From assembly GCA_023388935.1 (NCBI GenBank), contig JAEWFG010000350.1:1-37094 (forward strand): DNA of 37,094 bases, read 5' to 3'. Numbering within the stretch: position 1 is the stretch's first letter; every line of letters starts with the position of its first letter. A program made the position numbers and the translations under genes. Below, one piece after another: positions 23,442 to 31,320 of this stretch. Under the pieces are notes generated by a model. The model had not been told where the DNA came from. It saw only the letters and a program-made list of their open reading frames with translations, and ran no database searches. The stretch is from Pseudomonadota bacterium (GTDB lineage: Bacteria; Pseudomonadota; Alphaproteobacteria; Rhizobiales; Xanthobacteraceae).

Positions 23442-24119
23442 CTAGTTCAGTTCGATGATCTCGGTGGTGACGCCGGGCTGCTCGGCGAACTCGACCACGT
23501 CGGCGGCGGCGATACGGCCGGGGGCGCGGTGAAAGAGGTCGCGGTCGATCACCGCGCGCAGTTTGGGACGCGGCAACGCGTCATTGCCGCGCATCAGATT
23601 CTTGATCTCGAAGCCACCGTCCTCGCAGAAGGTCTTGAGCGAGGCGATGACGTGACAGACGTTTCCGTCGGTCTGGAACGGCAGCAGCAGCCGTTCATAG
23701 GCCACGACGCGCCCGTAGATGTCGTCGATGTCGGCAACGCTGTAGACCGGAAGCCGGCGCGCCACGCATTCGTAATAGATCGGCATCACGAAGGGTGCGA
23801 GTCGCGGTCCGATATAGTCGTCGAGCAGAACGCCTTTGCCGGTATGTCCATAGGCGCGCGAAATGCGCGTGCCTTCGCTCTGGATGGTCAGGCGCGGCGT
23901 CGGCGCCGAAAGGTCCACCGTATAATAGATGAGATCGGACAGCTCTTCCTCGAGCCGCGCGGGCTGGTACTCCCGGATGCCCGGCGCAATCTGCTGGCGG
24001 GCATAAAGTCGCAGCCACGTGTTCAGGAGATCACGCTGCCTGATCGACTTGACGACGGAAGGAGCGGCGCTTGCGAAATCCAAGGCAATATTCCCGGCGT
24101 ATAGAAACCCGCGCATCAT
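23442..24119 (-). CDS. PAS_5-domain protein
   Basis: This is a protein of about 226 residues. The first half carries the pattern LLNTWLRLYARQQIAPGIREYQPARL followed by DLIYYTVDLSAPTPRLTIQSEGTRI, which I recognise as the PAS_5 domain common in alphaproteobacteria, often several copies per genome. The second half has YSVADIDDIYGRVVAYERLLLPF, also usual for these proteins. No output domain is visible, so it may act through a partner. ATG 24119 was chosen because the frame further upstream (to 24533) reads as non-protein-like sequence over the liv promoter region. The SD is weak; ATG 24116 is equally possible. It is divergent from the ABC importer. Confidence 0.75.
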   Translation of the reverse strand: MMRGFLYAGNIALDFASAAPSVVKSIRQRDLLNTWLRLYARQQIAPGIREYQPARLEEELSDLIYYTVDLSAPTPRLTIQSEGTRISRAYGHTGKGVLLDDYIGPRLAPFVMPIYYECVARRLPVYSVADIDDIYGRVVAYERLLLPFQTDGNVCHVIASLKTFCEDGGFEIKNLMRGNDALPRPKLRAVIDRDLFHRAPGRIAAADVVEFAEQPGVTTEIIELN

Positions 24120-24428
24120 CCATACTTCGGCAAAATTTTCTATGAAGTCTGGCGCGCGGGACGAAAGACCGTTAACGACGGCTTGATGACCGGTGCTTTG
24201 CAAGCCCGGAGGTCGGCCAGGCGGGACATCAAAACACTTCCGACTAAGGGAGAATAAGCCTCCCGGCTGGAGGCCTGACCTGCTCTGCTTTCTGCCTTGC
24301 CTAACCCCCGTCACCTCCGGCATATTCCGCGCCGGGAGGCGGCGTTCCGGGATGGGCTCCAAGGCCTCCGGAAAGCCGAAGTAAACTAAGGACAGCCACG
24401 CGCGTTGCGCGGGCAGGGGGAAATCTGT
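24120..24428 (+). other. Upstream region of the ABC importer operon, with a long-range inverted repeat
   Basis: These 309 bases hold no supported gene. A perfect 10-bp inverted repeat, GCCTCCCGGC (24258-24267) and GCCGGGAGGC (24331-24340), would bring both ends of an 83-nt segment together if transcribed. Further CCTCC/GGAGG pairs lie between and after. A structured 5' leader for the operon is possible. I cannot place its promoter. Confidence 0.35.
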
Positions 24429-25184
24429 TTGGCCGATGAGTTCATTCTCGAAACGGAAGGCTTGACCAAGGAGTTCGCGGGCTTCTTCGCCGTCCGCGAC
24501 GTTGCGCTCAAGGTTCGCCGTGGGAGCATTCACGCGTTGATCGGCCCGAACGGCGCCGGCAAGACAACGTGCTTCAATCTGTTGACCAAGTTCCTGAAAC
24601 CGTCTGCCGGGAAAATCCTGTACAAGGGACAGGACATCACCGCGATGGCGCCGGCCGACGTGGCGCGCATGGGGCTCGTGCGTTCATTCCAGATTTCCGC
24701 GGTATTTCCGCATCTCACCGCGCTGGAAAATGTCCGTGTCGCGCTTCAGCGCCAGCACGGCAGCTCTTTTGATTTCTGGCGCTCCAAGTCGGTGCTCAAT
24801 CGCTTCAACAACCGTGCGCTGGAATTGTTGAACGATGTCGGCCTCAGCGAGTTTGCCAATACGCCGGCGGTCGAAATGCCCTATGGGCGCAAGCGCGCAC
24901 TGGAGATTGCAACCACGCTCGCGCTCGACCCGGAGATGATGCTGCTGGACGAGCCGATGGCCGGCATGGGCCATGAGGACATCGACAAGATCGCAGCGCT
25001 GATCAAGCGCATCTCGGCGAAGTACACCATCCTGATGGTCGAGCATAATCTGAGCGTCGTCGCCAATCTCTCCGATATCATCACCGTGCTGACGCGCGGG
25101 CAGGTGCTCGCGCAAGGCAACTACGCCGAACTCACCAAGGACGAGCGCGTCAAGGAAGCCTATCTGGGAGCCGGTCATGCCTGA
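24429..25184 (+). CDS. ABC importer ATPase, LivG type
   Basis: This 251-residue ATP-binding subunit belongs to a hydrophobic-amino-acid-type (HAAT) importer. Walker A is GPNGAGKTT, the signature motif is the LivG-like MPYGRKRALEIATTLA, Walker B is MMLLDEPMAGMG, and the switch His is in MVEHNLSVV. Classical LivG has a longer insert between Q-loop and signature; here it is FDFWRSKSVLNRFNNRALELL. TTG 24429 is chosen because GGGGGA lies about eight bases upstream and the ADEFILETEGLTKEF start fits the family; another TTG at 24405 is possible. The stop overlaps the next gene's start by eight bases, so translation is coupled. Confidence 0.9.
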   Translation: MADEFILETEGLTKEFAGFFAVRDVALKVRRGSIHALIGPNGAGKTTCFNLLTKFLKPSAGKILYKGQDITAMAPADVARMGLVRSFQISAVFPHLTALENVRVALQRQHGSSFDFWRSKSVLNRFNNRALELLNDVGLSEFANTPAVEMPYGRKRALEIATTLALDPEMMLLDEPMAGMGHEDIDKIAALIKRISAKYTILMVEHNLSVVANLSDIITVLTRGQVLAQGNYAELTKDERVKEAYLGAGHA

Positions 25185-25923
25185 GACTGCGATTGCGGAA
25201 GCTCCGGCAAAGGCCGCAACCGGCGGCAACATCCTTCAGGTCCGCAACCTGGAGGCCTGGTACGGCGAGTCTCACATCCTGCACGGGATCAATTTCGACG
25301 TGAATGCGGGCGAGGTCGTCACGCTGCTCGGGCGTAACGGCGCCGGCAAGACGACCACGCTGAAGTCGATCATGGGCATCATCGGCAAGCGTACCGGCTC
25401 GGTGAAGTTCAACAACCAGGAGATCATCCGCGCGACCTCGGACAAGATCGCGCGGATGGGTATCGCGTTCTGCCCGGAGGAGCGCGGAATTTTCGCCAGT
25501 CTCGACGTGCGAGAGAATTTGCTGCTGCCGCCGGTGGTCCGCGCAGGCGGATTGCCGCTCGAGCAGATCTTCGATCTGTTTCCGAACCTGAAGGAACGGC
25601 TCAACAGTCAGGGCACCAAGCTGTCCGGCGGCGAGCAGCAGATGCTCGCGATCGCGCGCATCCTGCGCACCGGTGCGAGCTTCCTGATGCTGGACGAGCC
25701 GACCGAGGGCCTCGCGCCGGTCATCATCCAGCAGATCGGTCACACCATTGCACGGCTCAAGAAGGAGGGCTTTACGATCCTTCTGGTCGAGCAGAACTTC
25801 CGCTTCGCATCCACCGTCGCCGACCGCTACTACGTGGTCGAACACGGCAAGATCATTGACGGATTTTCCAACGCGGAGCTTGCCGCCAACATGGACAAGC
25901 TCCACTCCTATCTCGGTGTCTAG
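25177..25923 (+). CDS. ABC importer ATPase, LivF type
   Basis: This 248-residue second ATPase of the importer has Walker A GRNGAGKTTTLKSIMG, signature LSGGEQQMLAIARIL, Walker B FLMLDEPTEGLAPVI and switch His region LLVEQNFRFA. It opens with a 20-residue extension (PETAIAEAPAKAATGGN) before the first strand. ATG 25177 lies within the end of the LivG gene. It should form a heterodimer with LivG at the inner face of the membrane. The C-terminal GFSNAELAANMDKLHSYLGV is typical of LivF. Confidence 0.93.
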   Translation: MPETAIAEAPAKAATGGNILQVRNLEAWYGESHILHGINFDVNAGEVVTLLGRNGAGKTTTLKSIMGIIGKRTGSVKFNNQEIIRATSDKIARMGIAFCPEERGIFASLDVRENLLLPPVVRAGGLPLEQIFDLFPNLKERLNSQGTKLSGGEQQMLAIARILRTGASFLMLDEPTEGLAPVIIQQIGHTIARLKKEGFTILLVEQNFRFASTVADRYYVVEHGKIIDGFSNAELAANMDKLHSYLGV

Positions 25924-25956
25924 AACGGCCACAAGAAAATACACAAGGGAAGTAGC

Positions 25957-27180
25957 ATGAAGACAAAGTCGATTGCATCGTTTCTGCTCGGCACGGCACT
26001 CGCCGTTACCACCGCGGGCGTCGCCTTCGCGCAGGACAAGACCGTCAAGATCGGTGCGCTGTCCGACCAGTCCGGCCTCTATGCCGACCTCGGCGGGCCC
26101 GGCTCGACGCTTGCCGCGCAAATGGCGGTCGAAGATTCCGGCCTTGCGGCGAAGGGCTGGAAGATTGACATCATCTCGGGCGATCACCAGAACAAGCCCG
26201 ACATCGGCACCGCGATCGCGCGGCAGTGGTTCGACGTCGACAAGGTCGATGTCATCGTCGACGTGCCGAACTCCGGCGTGGCGCTCGCCGTCAACAACGT
26301 CGTCAAGGTAAAGAACGGCGTCTACATCAACTCCGGTGCGGCGACCTCCGACCTTACCAACGCGCAGTGCACGCCCAACACCGTGCACTGGACCTACGAC
26401 ACCTACATGCTGGCTCACACCACGGGCCAGGCGCTGGTGAAGGCCGGCGGCGACACTTGGTTCTTCCTGACCGCGGACTACGCTTTCGGTGCGGCACTGG
26501 AGCGCGACACCACGGCCGTGATCATAGCCAATGGCGGCAAGGTGGTCGGCGGCGTCAAGCATCCGCTGAACACGCCGGACTTCTCGTCCTTCCTGCTCCA
26601 GGCACAGGCGTCCAAGGCCAAGATCATCGGCCTTGCCAACGCCGGCGGCGACACTACCAACTCGATCAAGCAGGCGGCCGAGTTCGGCATCGTTAAGGGC
26701 GGCCAGAAGCTCGCGGCGCTGCTGCTGTTCCTCACCGACGTCAAGGCGATTGGCCTGGAGACCGCCCAGGGCCTCAACTTCACCGAGACCTTCTACTGGG
26801 ACATGGACGACAAGACCCGCGCCTTCTCCAAGCGCTTTGCCGAGAAGATGAAGAACAACGCTCCGCCGACCATGGTGCAGGCGGGCGTCTATGCGGGCCT
26901 GCGGCATTACTTCAAGGCGCTCGAGGCGCTCGGCGGCAATCCGCATGACGGCGTGAAGGTCGTCGAGAAGATGAAGTCGATGCCGACCGAGGACGATCTG
27001 TTCGGCAAGGGCGAGATCCAGCCCAACGGCCGTACCATCCACAATGCGTACCTGTTCGAGGTGAAGAAGCCCTCCGAGTCCAAGGGACCGTGGGATTTCT
27101 ACAAACTCGTCGGCACGGTGCCTGGCGACCAGGCCTTCACACCGCTTTCCGAAAGCAAGTGCGCGCTTTTGAAGAAGTAA
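25957..27180 (+). CDS. ABC importer substrate-binding protein (type I periplasmic fold)
   Basis: This is a 407-residue periplasmic receptor. The signal peptide is MKTKSIASFLLGTALAVTTA and on, with cleavage after VAFA (about residue 25). The mature protein starts with QDKTVKIGALSDQSGLYADLGGPG and has the two-lobe Leu/Ile/Val-binding-like fold, including LTADYAFGAALERDTTAVI and LANAGGDTTNSIKQA. The ligand cannot be read from sequence; relatives in Rhodopseudomonas and Bradyrhizobium bind aromatic acids or amino acids, so 'branched-chain amino acid' should not be assumed. GGGAAG seven bases before ATG 25957 is the SD. It sits between the ATPase and permease genes. Confidence 0.93.
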   Translation: MKTKSIASFLLGTALAVTTAGVAFAQDKTVKIGALSDQSGLYADLGGPGSTLAAQMAVEDSGLAAKGWKIDIISGDHQNKPDIGTAIARQWFDVDKVDVIVDVPNSGVALAVNNVVKVKNGVYINSGAATSDLTNAQCTPNTVHWTYDTYMLAHTTGQALVKAGGDTWFFLTADYAFGAALERDTTAVIIANGGKVVGGVKHPLNTPDFSSFLLQAQASKAKIIGLANAGGDTTNSIKQAAEFGIVKGGQKLAALLLFLTDVKAIGLETAQGLNFTETFYWDMDDKTRAFSKRFAEKMKNNAPPTMVQAGVYAGLRHYFKALEALGGNPHDGVKVVEKMKSMPTEDDLFGKGEIQPNGRTIHNAYLFEVKKPSESKGPWDFYKLVGTVPGDQAFTPLSESKCALLKK

Positions 27181-27187
27181 GATAACA

Positions 27188-27215
27188 GCCCGCAGGTCTT
27201 CAAAGGCCTGCGGGC
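27188..27215 (+). promoter_or_regulatory. Intercistronic hairpin between binding-protein and permease genes
   Basis: GCCCGCAGG and GCCTGCGGGC's CCTGCGGGC form a perfect 9-bp, GC-rich stem with a 10-nt loop, starting eight bases after the binding-protein stop. No U-tract follows, so it is more likely a 3'-end stabiliser or partial terminator. It would let the binding protein be made in excess over the permeases, as is usual in such operons. Confidence 0.65.
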
Positions 27216-27253
27216 ACCTCTAGGGGACGCCGAAGGGACCGGGTGCGGGATCG

Positions 27254-28117
27254 ATGCAGGCTCTTTATGCTCAGCTACTGGTGGGACTGATCAACGGCTC
27301 GTTCTACGCGCTGCTCAGTCTTGGGCTTGCCGTGATCTTCGGCATGCTCAACATCATCAATTTCGCCCATGGCGCGCTCTACATGATGGGCGCCTTCGTC
27401 GCCTATTTCCTGCTGAACCTCGGCGGGATCAATTACTGGTGGGCGCTGCTACTTGCGCCCATCATCGTCGGCATCTTCGGCATGATCCTGGAACGGACCA
27501 TGCTGCAATGGCTGACCGGGCTCGACCACCTCTACGGCCTGCTCCTGACCTTCGGCATCGCGCTGATCGTGCAGGGCGTGTTCCAGAACTACTTCGGCTC
27601 CTCCGGCATGCCTTACGCCATTCCGGACCAGCTCAAGGGCGGCATGAATCTCGGCTTCATGTTTCTGCCGATCTATCGCGGATGGGTTGTCATCTTCTCG
27701 CTGGTCGTGTGTCTGGCGACCTGGTTCCTGATCGAGAAGACCCGGCTTGGCGCCTACCTGCGCGCCGCGACTGAAAATCCGACGTTGGTCCGCGCCTTCG
27801 GCATCAACGTGCCGCGCATGATCACGCTGACCTACGGGCTCGGCGTCGGCCTTGCCGCGCTCGCCGGCGTACTCTCGGCGCCGATCAACCAGGTGCGGCC
27901 GCTGATGGGCGCAGACCTCATCATCGTCGTGTTTGCGGTCGTGGTGATCGGCGGCATGGGATCGATCATGGGTTCGATCATCACCGGCTTCGCGCTCGGT
28001 GTGATCGAGGGCCTGACCAAGTATTTCTACCCCGAGGCCTCCAACACGGTCGTGTTCGTGCTGATGGTGCTGGTGCTCTTGGTGAAGCCAACGGGACTGA
28101 CGGGAAGGGCGGCCTGA
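27254..28117 (+). CDS. ABC importer permease, LivH type
   Basis: This 287-residue inner-membrane permease has about eight hydrophobic segments. It opens with LYAQLLVGLINGSFYALLSLGLAVIFGMLNIINFAHG in outline, the LivH hallmark, and has ATENPTLVRAFGINVPRMITLTYGLGVGLAALAG, the coupling region that touches the ATPases. The C-terminal GSIITGFALGVIEGLTKYFYPEASNTVVFVLMVLVLL also fits. ATG 27254. It is separated from the binding-protein gene by 73 bp with a hairpin, and its stop is one base before the LivM-type start. Confidence 0.94.
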   Translation: MQALYAQLLVGLINGSFYALLSLGLAVIFGMLNIINFAHGALYMMGAFVAYFLLNLGGINYWWALLLAPIIVGIFGMILERTMLQWLTGLDHLYGLLLTFGIALIVQGVFQNYFGSSGMPYAIPDQLKGGMNLGFMFLPIYRGWVVIFSLVVCLATWFLIEKTRLGAYLRAATENPTLVRAFGINVPRMITLTYGLGVGLAALAGVLSAPINQVRPLMGADLIIVVFAVVVIGGMGSIMGSIITGFALGVIEGLTKYFYPEASNTVVFVLMVLVLLVKPTGLTGRAA

Positions 28118-28118
28118 T

Positions 28119-29087
28119 ATGACAGCCTTGACGGACGATACATTGCCAGTGACGCCGCGCGCGATGCGCGACGAGATGATCGCGTTCGTGGTGATGGCGC
28201 TGCTGCTGGCGTCGGTGCCGTTCACGGGGGTCTACCCGTTCTTCGTGATGCAGGCTCTTTGTTTTGCGCTGCTGGCCTGTGCCTTCAATCTCCTGATCGG
28301 CTACGGCGGACTTTTGTCCTTCGGACACGCGATGTTCCTGGGAACCGCCGGCTATTGCAGCGCACATGCGCTGAAGGTGTGGGCGCTCCCGCCGGAGCTT
28401 GGAATCCTCGTCGGTGTCGCCGGAGCCTTCGTGCTCTCGATCATCACCGGCTACATCTCGATTCGCCGCCAGGGCATCTACTTCTCGATGATCACGCTGG
28501 CGCTGTCGCAACTCCTGTACTTCATCTATCTGCAGGCACCGTTCACCCACGGTGAAGACGGCATCCAGGGCATCCCGCAAGGGCACATGTTCGGCATCTT
28601 CGATCTGTCCAAGCCGACCGTGCTCTATTATGTCGTGCTGGTCGGCTTCCTCGCCGGCTTCCTGCTGATCTACCGCATCATCAATTCGCCGTTCGGCGAG
28701 GTCCTGAAGTCGATCCGTGAGAACGAGCAGCGCGCGATCTCGCTGGGATACCGGACCGACCAGTACAAGTTCCTGGCGTTCATCCTGTCGGGGACGCTGG
28801 CCGGCTTTGCCGGTTCGCTGAAGGTATTCGTGGCGCAGAACGCCTCGCTCACCGACGTCCATTGGACGATGTCGGGCGAAGTCGTGCTGATGACGCTGGT
28901 CGGCGGCCTCGGCACCATCTTCGGCCCCGTGGTCGGCGCCTTCGCGATCATCGCCATGCAGCAGTATCTTGCCGGTTTCGGCCAGTGGGTGACGGTAATC
29001 CAGGGGTCGATCTTCGTGATCTGCGTGCTCACCTTCCGCCGTGGCGTCATCGGGGAAATCGCGCATTACTTCCGGCGATCGCTCTAA
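28119..29087 (+). CDS. ABC importer permease, LivM type
   Basis: This 322-residue second permease has about eight to ten membrane segments. Hallmarks are FALLACAFNLLIGYGGLLSFGHAMFLGTAGY in outline, then YISIRRQGIYFSMITLALSQLLYF, and the coupling region NSPFGEVLKSIRENEQRAISLGY. The C-terminal GGLGTIFGPVVGAF is typical of LivM. ATG 28119 follows the LivH stop (TGA 28115-28117) by one base, so translation is coupled. This is the last gene of the operon; a short inverted repeat (AATTGA/TCAATT, about 29092-29108) follows but is not a convincing terminator. Confidence 0.94.
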   Translation: MTALTDDTLPVTPRAMRDEMIAFVVMALLLASVPFTGVYPFFVMQALCFALLACAFNLLIGYGGLLSFGHAMFLGTAGYCSAHALKVWALPPELGILVGVAGAFVLSIITGYISIRRQGIYFSMITLALSQLLYFIYLQAPFTHGEDGIQGIPQGHMFGIFDLSKPTVLYYVVLVGFLAGFLLIYRIINSPFGEVLKSIRENEQRAISLGYRTDQYKFLAFILSGTLAGFAGSLKVFVAQNASLTDVHWTMSGEVVLMTLVGGLGTIFGPVVGAFAIIAMQQYLAGFGQWVTVIQGSIFVICVLTFRRGVIGEIAHYFRRSL

Positions 29088-29184
29088 GCAATTGATTTGA
29101 GGTCAATTTACCTATTTCGCTAAAGCGGTGGATGATCCGGCTCCGCGGGCGTGAGATGCCACGCACGCGGATCGAAAATGGTCT

Positions 29185-29202
29185 ATGACAGATTTGTGAC
29201 GG
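29185..29202 (-). promoter_or_regulatory. Pho box upstream of the DUF47-pit operon (reverse orientation)
   Basis: Read on the minus strand the site is CCGTCACAAATCTGTCAT, matching the PhoB consensus (two CTGTCAT-type 7-mers separated by 4 A/T-rich bases) at 16 of 18 positions. It ends 41 bp before the DUF47 start and points away from that gene. In Sinorhizobium meliloti the orthologous orfA-pit operon is repressed by PhoB when phosphate is scarce. A reversed box near the start fits repression better than activation; that last step is inference. Confidence 0.75.
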
Positions 29203-29243
29203 CCCTCCCGGGCCGGGCCATTTCCAACCGGTAGCCTATCCCC

Positions 29244-29888
29244 ATGATGCGATGGTTTCGCGCTTTCCTGCCCAAGGAAGAACGCTTCTTCGACCTGTTC
29301 GACCGCCATGCCCAGACCGTGATTCAGGGCGCTATCGCGCTCCAGGGCGTCCTCAACGGGGGCGAGGAGACGCCGGTCTATTGCCAGCGCGTCAACCAGT
29401 TCGAGAACGACGCCGACAACATCACCCGTGAGGTGATGACGGCAGTGCGTCGCACCTTCATCACGCCGTTCGACCGCGGCGACATCAAGAACCTCATCAC
29501 CTCGATGGATGACGCCATCGACCAGATGCAGCAGACGGCAAAGGCCGTAATGCTGTTCGAGGTCCGCACCTTTGAGCCGCCGATGCGGGAGATCGGTGCG
29601 CTTCTCATCGAATGCGCCAATCTGGTTGGCCGCGCGCTGCCGCTCCTGCAATCGATCGGCCCGAACGTGGCCATGCTGAGCGCGATCACGGAAGAGTTGA
29701 CCAAGCTCGAGGGCCGGGTTGACGATCTCCATGACATCGGACTGAAGGAGCTGTTCCTCAAACATCGCGAGGGCAACGCGATGGATTTCATCGTCGGCGT
29801 CGAGATCTACGACCATCTTGAAAAAGTGGCCGATCGCTTCGACGACGTCGCGAACGAGATCAACAGCATCGTCATCGAGCAGGTCTAG
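29244..29888 (+). CDS. DUF47 (PhoU-like) Pit accessory protein
   Basis: This 214-residue all-helical cytoplasmic protein belongs to the DUF47/PhoU-like family. It opens with MMRWFRAFLPKEERFFDLFDRHAQ and has the paired helical-repeat motifs FENDADNITREVMTAVRRTFITPFDRGDI and MDDAIDQMQQTAKAV, with DHLEKVADRFDDVANEINSIVIE near the end. ExxxD-type motifs of this kind bind metal clusters in PhoU. Members sit beside Pit transporters and are thought to modulate them. ATG 29244; ATG 29247 is equally possible, and no SD is evident. A repeat element and the pit gene follow on the same strand, so this is the first gene of a DUF47-pit operon. Confidence 0.92.
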   Translation: MMRWFRAFLPKEERFFDLFDRHAQTVIQGAIALQGVLNGGEETPVYCQRVNQFENDADNITREVMTAVRRTFITPFDRGDIKNLITSMDDAIDQMQQTAKAVMLFEVRTFEPPMREIGALLIECANLVGRALPLLQSIGPNVAMLSAITEELTKLEGRVDDLHDIGLKELFLKHREGNAMDFIVGVEIYDHLEKVADRFDDVANEINSIVIEQV

Positions 29889-29963
29889 CGCATGATCCGG
29901 AAAAGTGTGCAGCGGTTTTCCTTCGCGACAAACGCGGAACGCGTTTGCGCGGAGATCATGCGC
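29888..29963. repeat. Interspersed repeat, family C (copy 1), between DUF47 and pit genes
   Basis: Terminal inverted ends GCGCATGATC (29888-29897) and GATCATGCGC (29954-29963) enclose a core with AAAGTGTGCAGCGGTTTTCC, CGCGACAAACGCGGAACGCG and TTTGCGCGGA. A second copy with the same core lies at 34526-34618. It overlaps the DUF47 stop codon by one base and fills most of the interval to pit, so it is probably transcribed within the operon. Confidence 0.85.
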
Positions 29964-29987
29964 AAACTTTAAAGCAGGGGCCGCGCC

Positions 29988-30995
29988 GTGGATACCGCGT
30001 TGGGTCTTCCCGTCCTCGTCGGACTGATCGCCGTTGCGCTGCTGTTCGATTTCCTGAACGGCCTGCACGATGCGGCCAATTCGATCGCGACCATCGTCTC
30101 GACCCGCGTGCTGCGGCCGCAATTCGCTGTGTTCTGGGCCGCCTTCTTCAATTTCATCGCCTTCATGGTGTTCGGGCTGCACGTCGCCCAGACCATCGGC
30201 ACCGGCATCATCGATCCCTCGATCGTCGATGCCCAGGTGATCTTCGCGGCGCTCGTCGGTGCCATCGTCTGGAACCTCGTGACCTGGGCGCTTGGCATTC
30301 CGTCCTCGTCGTCGCATGCGCTGATCGGGGGGCTCGTCGGCGGCGGCATGGCCAAGGCCGGGATATCGGCGGCGGTGTGGGGCGGACTGTCCAAGGCCGT
30401 ACTGGCGATCGTGTTGTCGCCGCTGGTCGGCTTCGTACTCGCAATGATGCTGGTGGCGATCGTGTCCTGGGCCTCGGTGCGCTCCACGCCCTTTGCCGTC
30501 GACCGTGCCTTCCGCATCCTGCAGTTCGCCTCCGCTTCGCTCTATTCGCTCGGCCACGGTGGCAATGACGCGCAGAAGACCATGGGCATCATTGCGGTGC
30601 TGCTCTATTCGCAGGGCCATCTCGGCAGCGAGTTTTCCGTGCCGTTCTGGGTGGTGCTGTCCTGCCAGGCGGCGATGGCGCTGGGCACGCTGATGGGCGG
30701 CTGGCGCATCGTCCGCACCATGGGCCTGCGCATCACCAAGCTGACCCCGATGCAGGGCTTTTGCGCCGAGACCGGCGGTGCTGCGACCCTGTTCATGGCG
30801 ACCTTCCTCGGGGTTCCCGTCTCGACCACCCACACCATCACCGGCGCCATCGTCGGCGTCGGCGCGGCCCGCCGCGTCTCGGCAGTGCGCTGGAACGTCG
30901 CGAGCTCGATCGTCTATGCCTGGGTGATCACGATCCCGGCTTCCGCCATCGTGGCGGCACTGTCCTGGTGGGCGGTCCAGATTTTCGTCAGGTAA
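29988..30995 (+). CDS. pit: Low-affinity inorganic phosphate transporter (Pit)
   Basis: This 335-residue inner-membrane phosphate:proton symporter of the PiT family, probably taking up metal-phosphate, has about ten hydrophobic segments. The duplicated family signature is complete: FDFLNGLHDAANSIATIVSTR and LGIPSSSSHALIGG in the first half, SLGHGGNDAQKTMGII and GVPVSTTHTITGAI in the second. GTG 29988 is used; its SD is weak (GCAGGGG lies about eight bases upstream). It follows DUF47 across a repeat. Its 3' end overlaps that of the convergent sugE gene by eight bases, so high transcription from one side could interfere with the other. Confidence 0.95.
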   Translation: MDTALGLPVLVGLIAVALLFDFLNGLHDAANSIATIVSTRVLRPQFAVFWAAFFNFIAFMVFGLHVAQTIGTGIIDPSIVDAQVIFAALVGAIVWNLVTWALGIPSSSSHALIGGLVGGGMAKAGISAAVWGGLSKAVLAIVLSPLVGFVLAMMLVAIVSWASVRSTPFAVDRAFRILQFASASLYSLGHGGNDAQKTMGIIAVLLYSQGHLGSEFSVPFWVVLSCQAAMALGTLMGGWRIVRTMGLRITKLTPMQGFCAETGGAATLFMATFLGVPVSTTHTITGAIVGVGAARRVSAVRWNVASSIVYAWVITIPASAIVAALSWWAVQIFVR

Positions 30996-31302
30996 CGAAC
31001 TTCAACCCGGCGATGCCGGCAACGATCAGGCCGATGCTGGCGAGGCGAAACGCGGTGGCTGGCTCGCCGAACAGGATGATGCCCAGCGCGGCGGTGCCGG
31101 CCGCGCCGACGCCGGTCCAGACCGCATAGGCGGTTCCAATCGGAAGCGATTTGAGGGCGACGCCGAGCAGGATCACGCTGCCGGCCATAGCCGCGAGCGT
31201 CAGTACGGACGGAACGAGCCTGGTAAATCCCTCGGTGTATTTGAGGCCGATCGCCCAGCCGATTTCGAGAAGGCCAGCGACGAACAATATGGCCCAAGCC
31301 AT
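30988..31302 (-). CDS. sugE: SMR-family guanidinium exporter SugE/Gdx
   Basis: This 104-residue protein has four membrane helices. Features of the SugE/Gdx branch of small multidrug resistance proteins are the substrate Glu in LLEIGWAIGLKYTEGF (E13), KSLPIGTAYAVWTGVGAAGTAALGIILFGEP in outline, and the LKF end. The branch exports guanidinium ion in exchange for protons, as an antiparallel dimer. The guanidine-II riboswitch directly upstream supports this assignment over a quaternary-ammonium exporter. ATG 31302 has SD GGAGGG five bases upstream (31313-31308). It is convergent with pit (8-bp overlap) and divergent from prfC. Confidence 0.95.
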   Translation of the reverse strand: MAWAILFVAGLLEIGWAIGLKYTEGFTRLVPSVLTLAAMAGSVILLGVALKSLPIGTAYAVWTGVGAAGTAALGIILFGEPATAFRLASIGLIVAGIAGLKFVT

Positions 31303-31320
31303 GACAACCCTCCATTTAAG

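Noticed and set aside
24180..24215. Possible sigma54 promoter (CCGGTGCTTTGCA) before the importer operon
   Set aside because: The GG-to-GC spacing is 6 rather than 10 bases, so it does not fit a -24/-12 promoter.
24120..24533. 138-codon N-terminal extension of the PAS_5 protein
   Set aside because: The extension covers the importer's upstream region and the start of its first gene, reads as non-protein-like sequence and lacks an SD.
25150..27042. 630-codon open frame on the minus strand opposite the importer genes
   Set aside because: It is antisense to three well-recognised ABC genes, has Arg/His/Val/Asp-rich non-protein-like composition, and is expected in high-GC DNA.
29112..30833. 573-codon minus-strand frame opposite DUF47-pit
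   Set aside because: Antisense shadow of two clear genes; composition is not protein-like.
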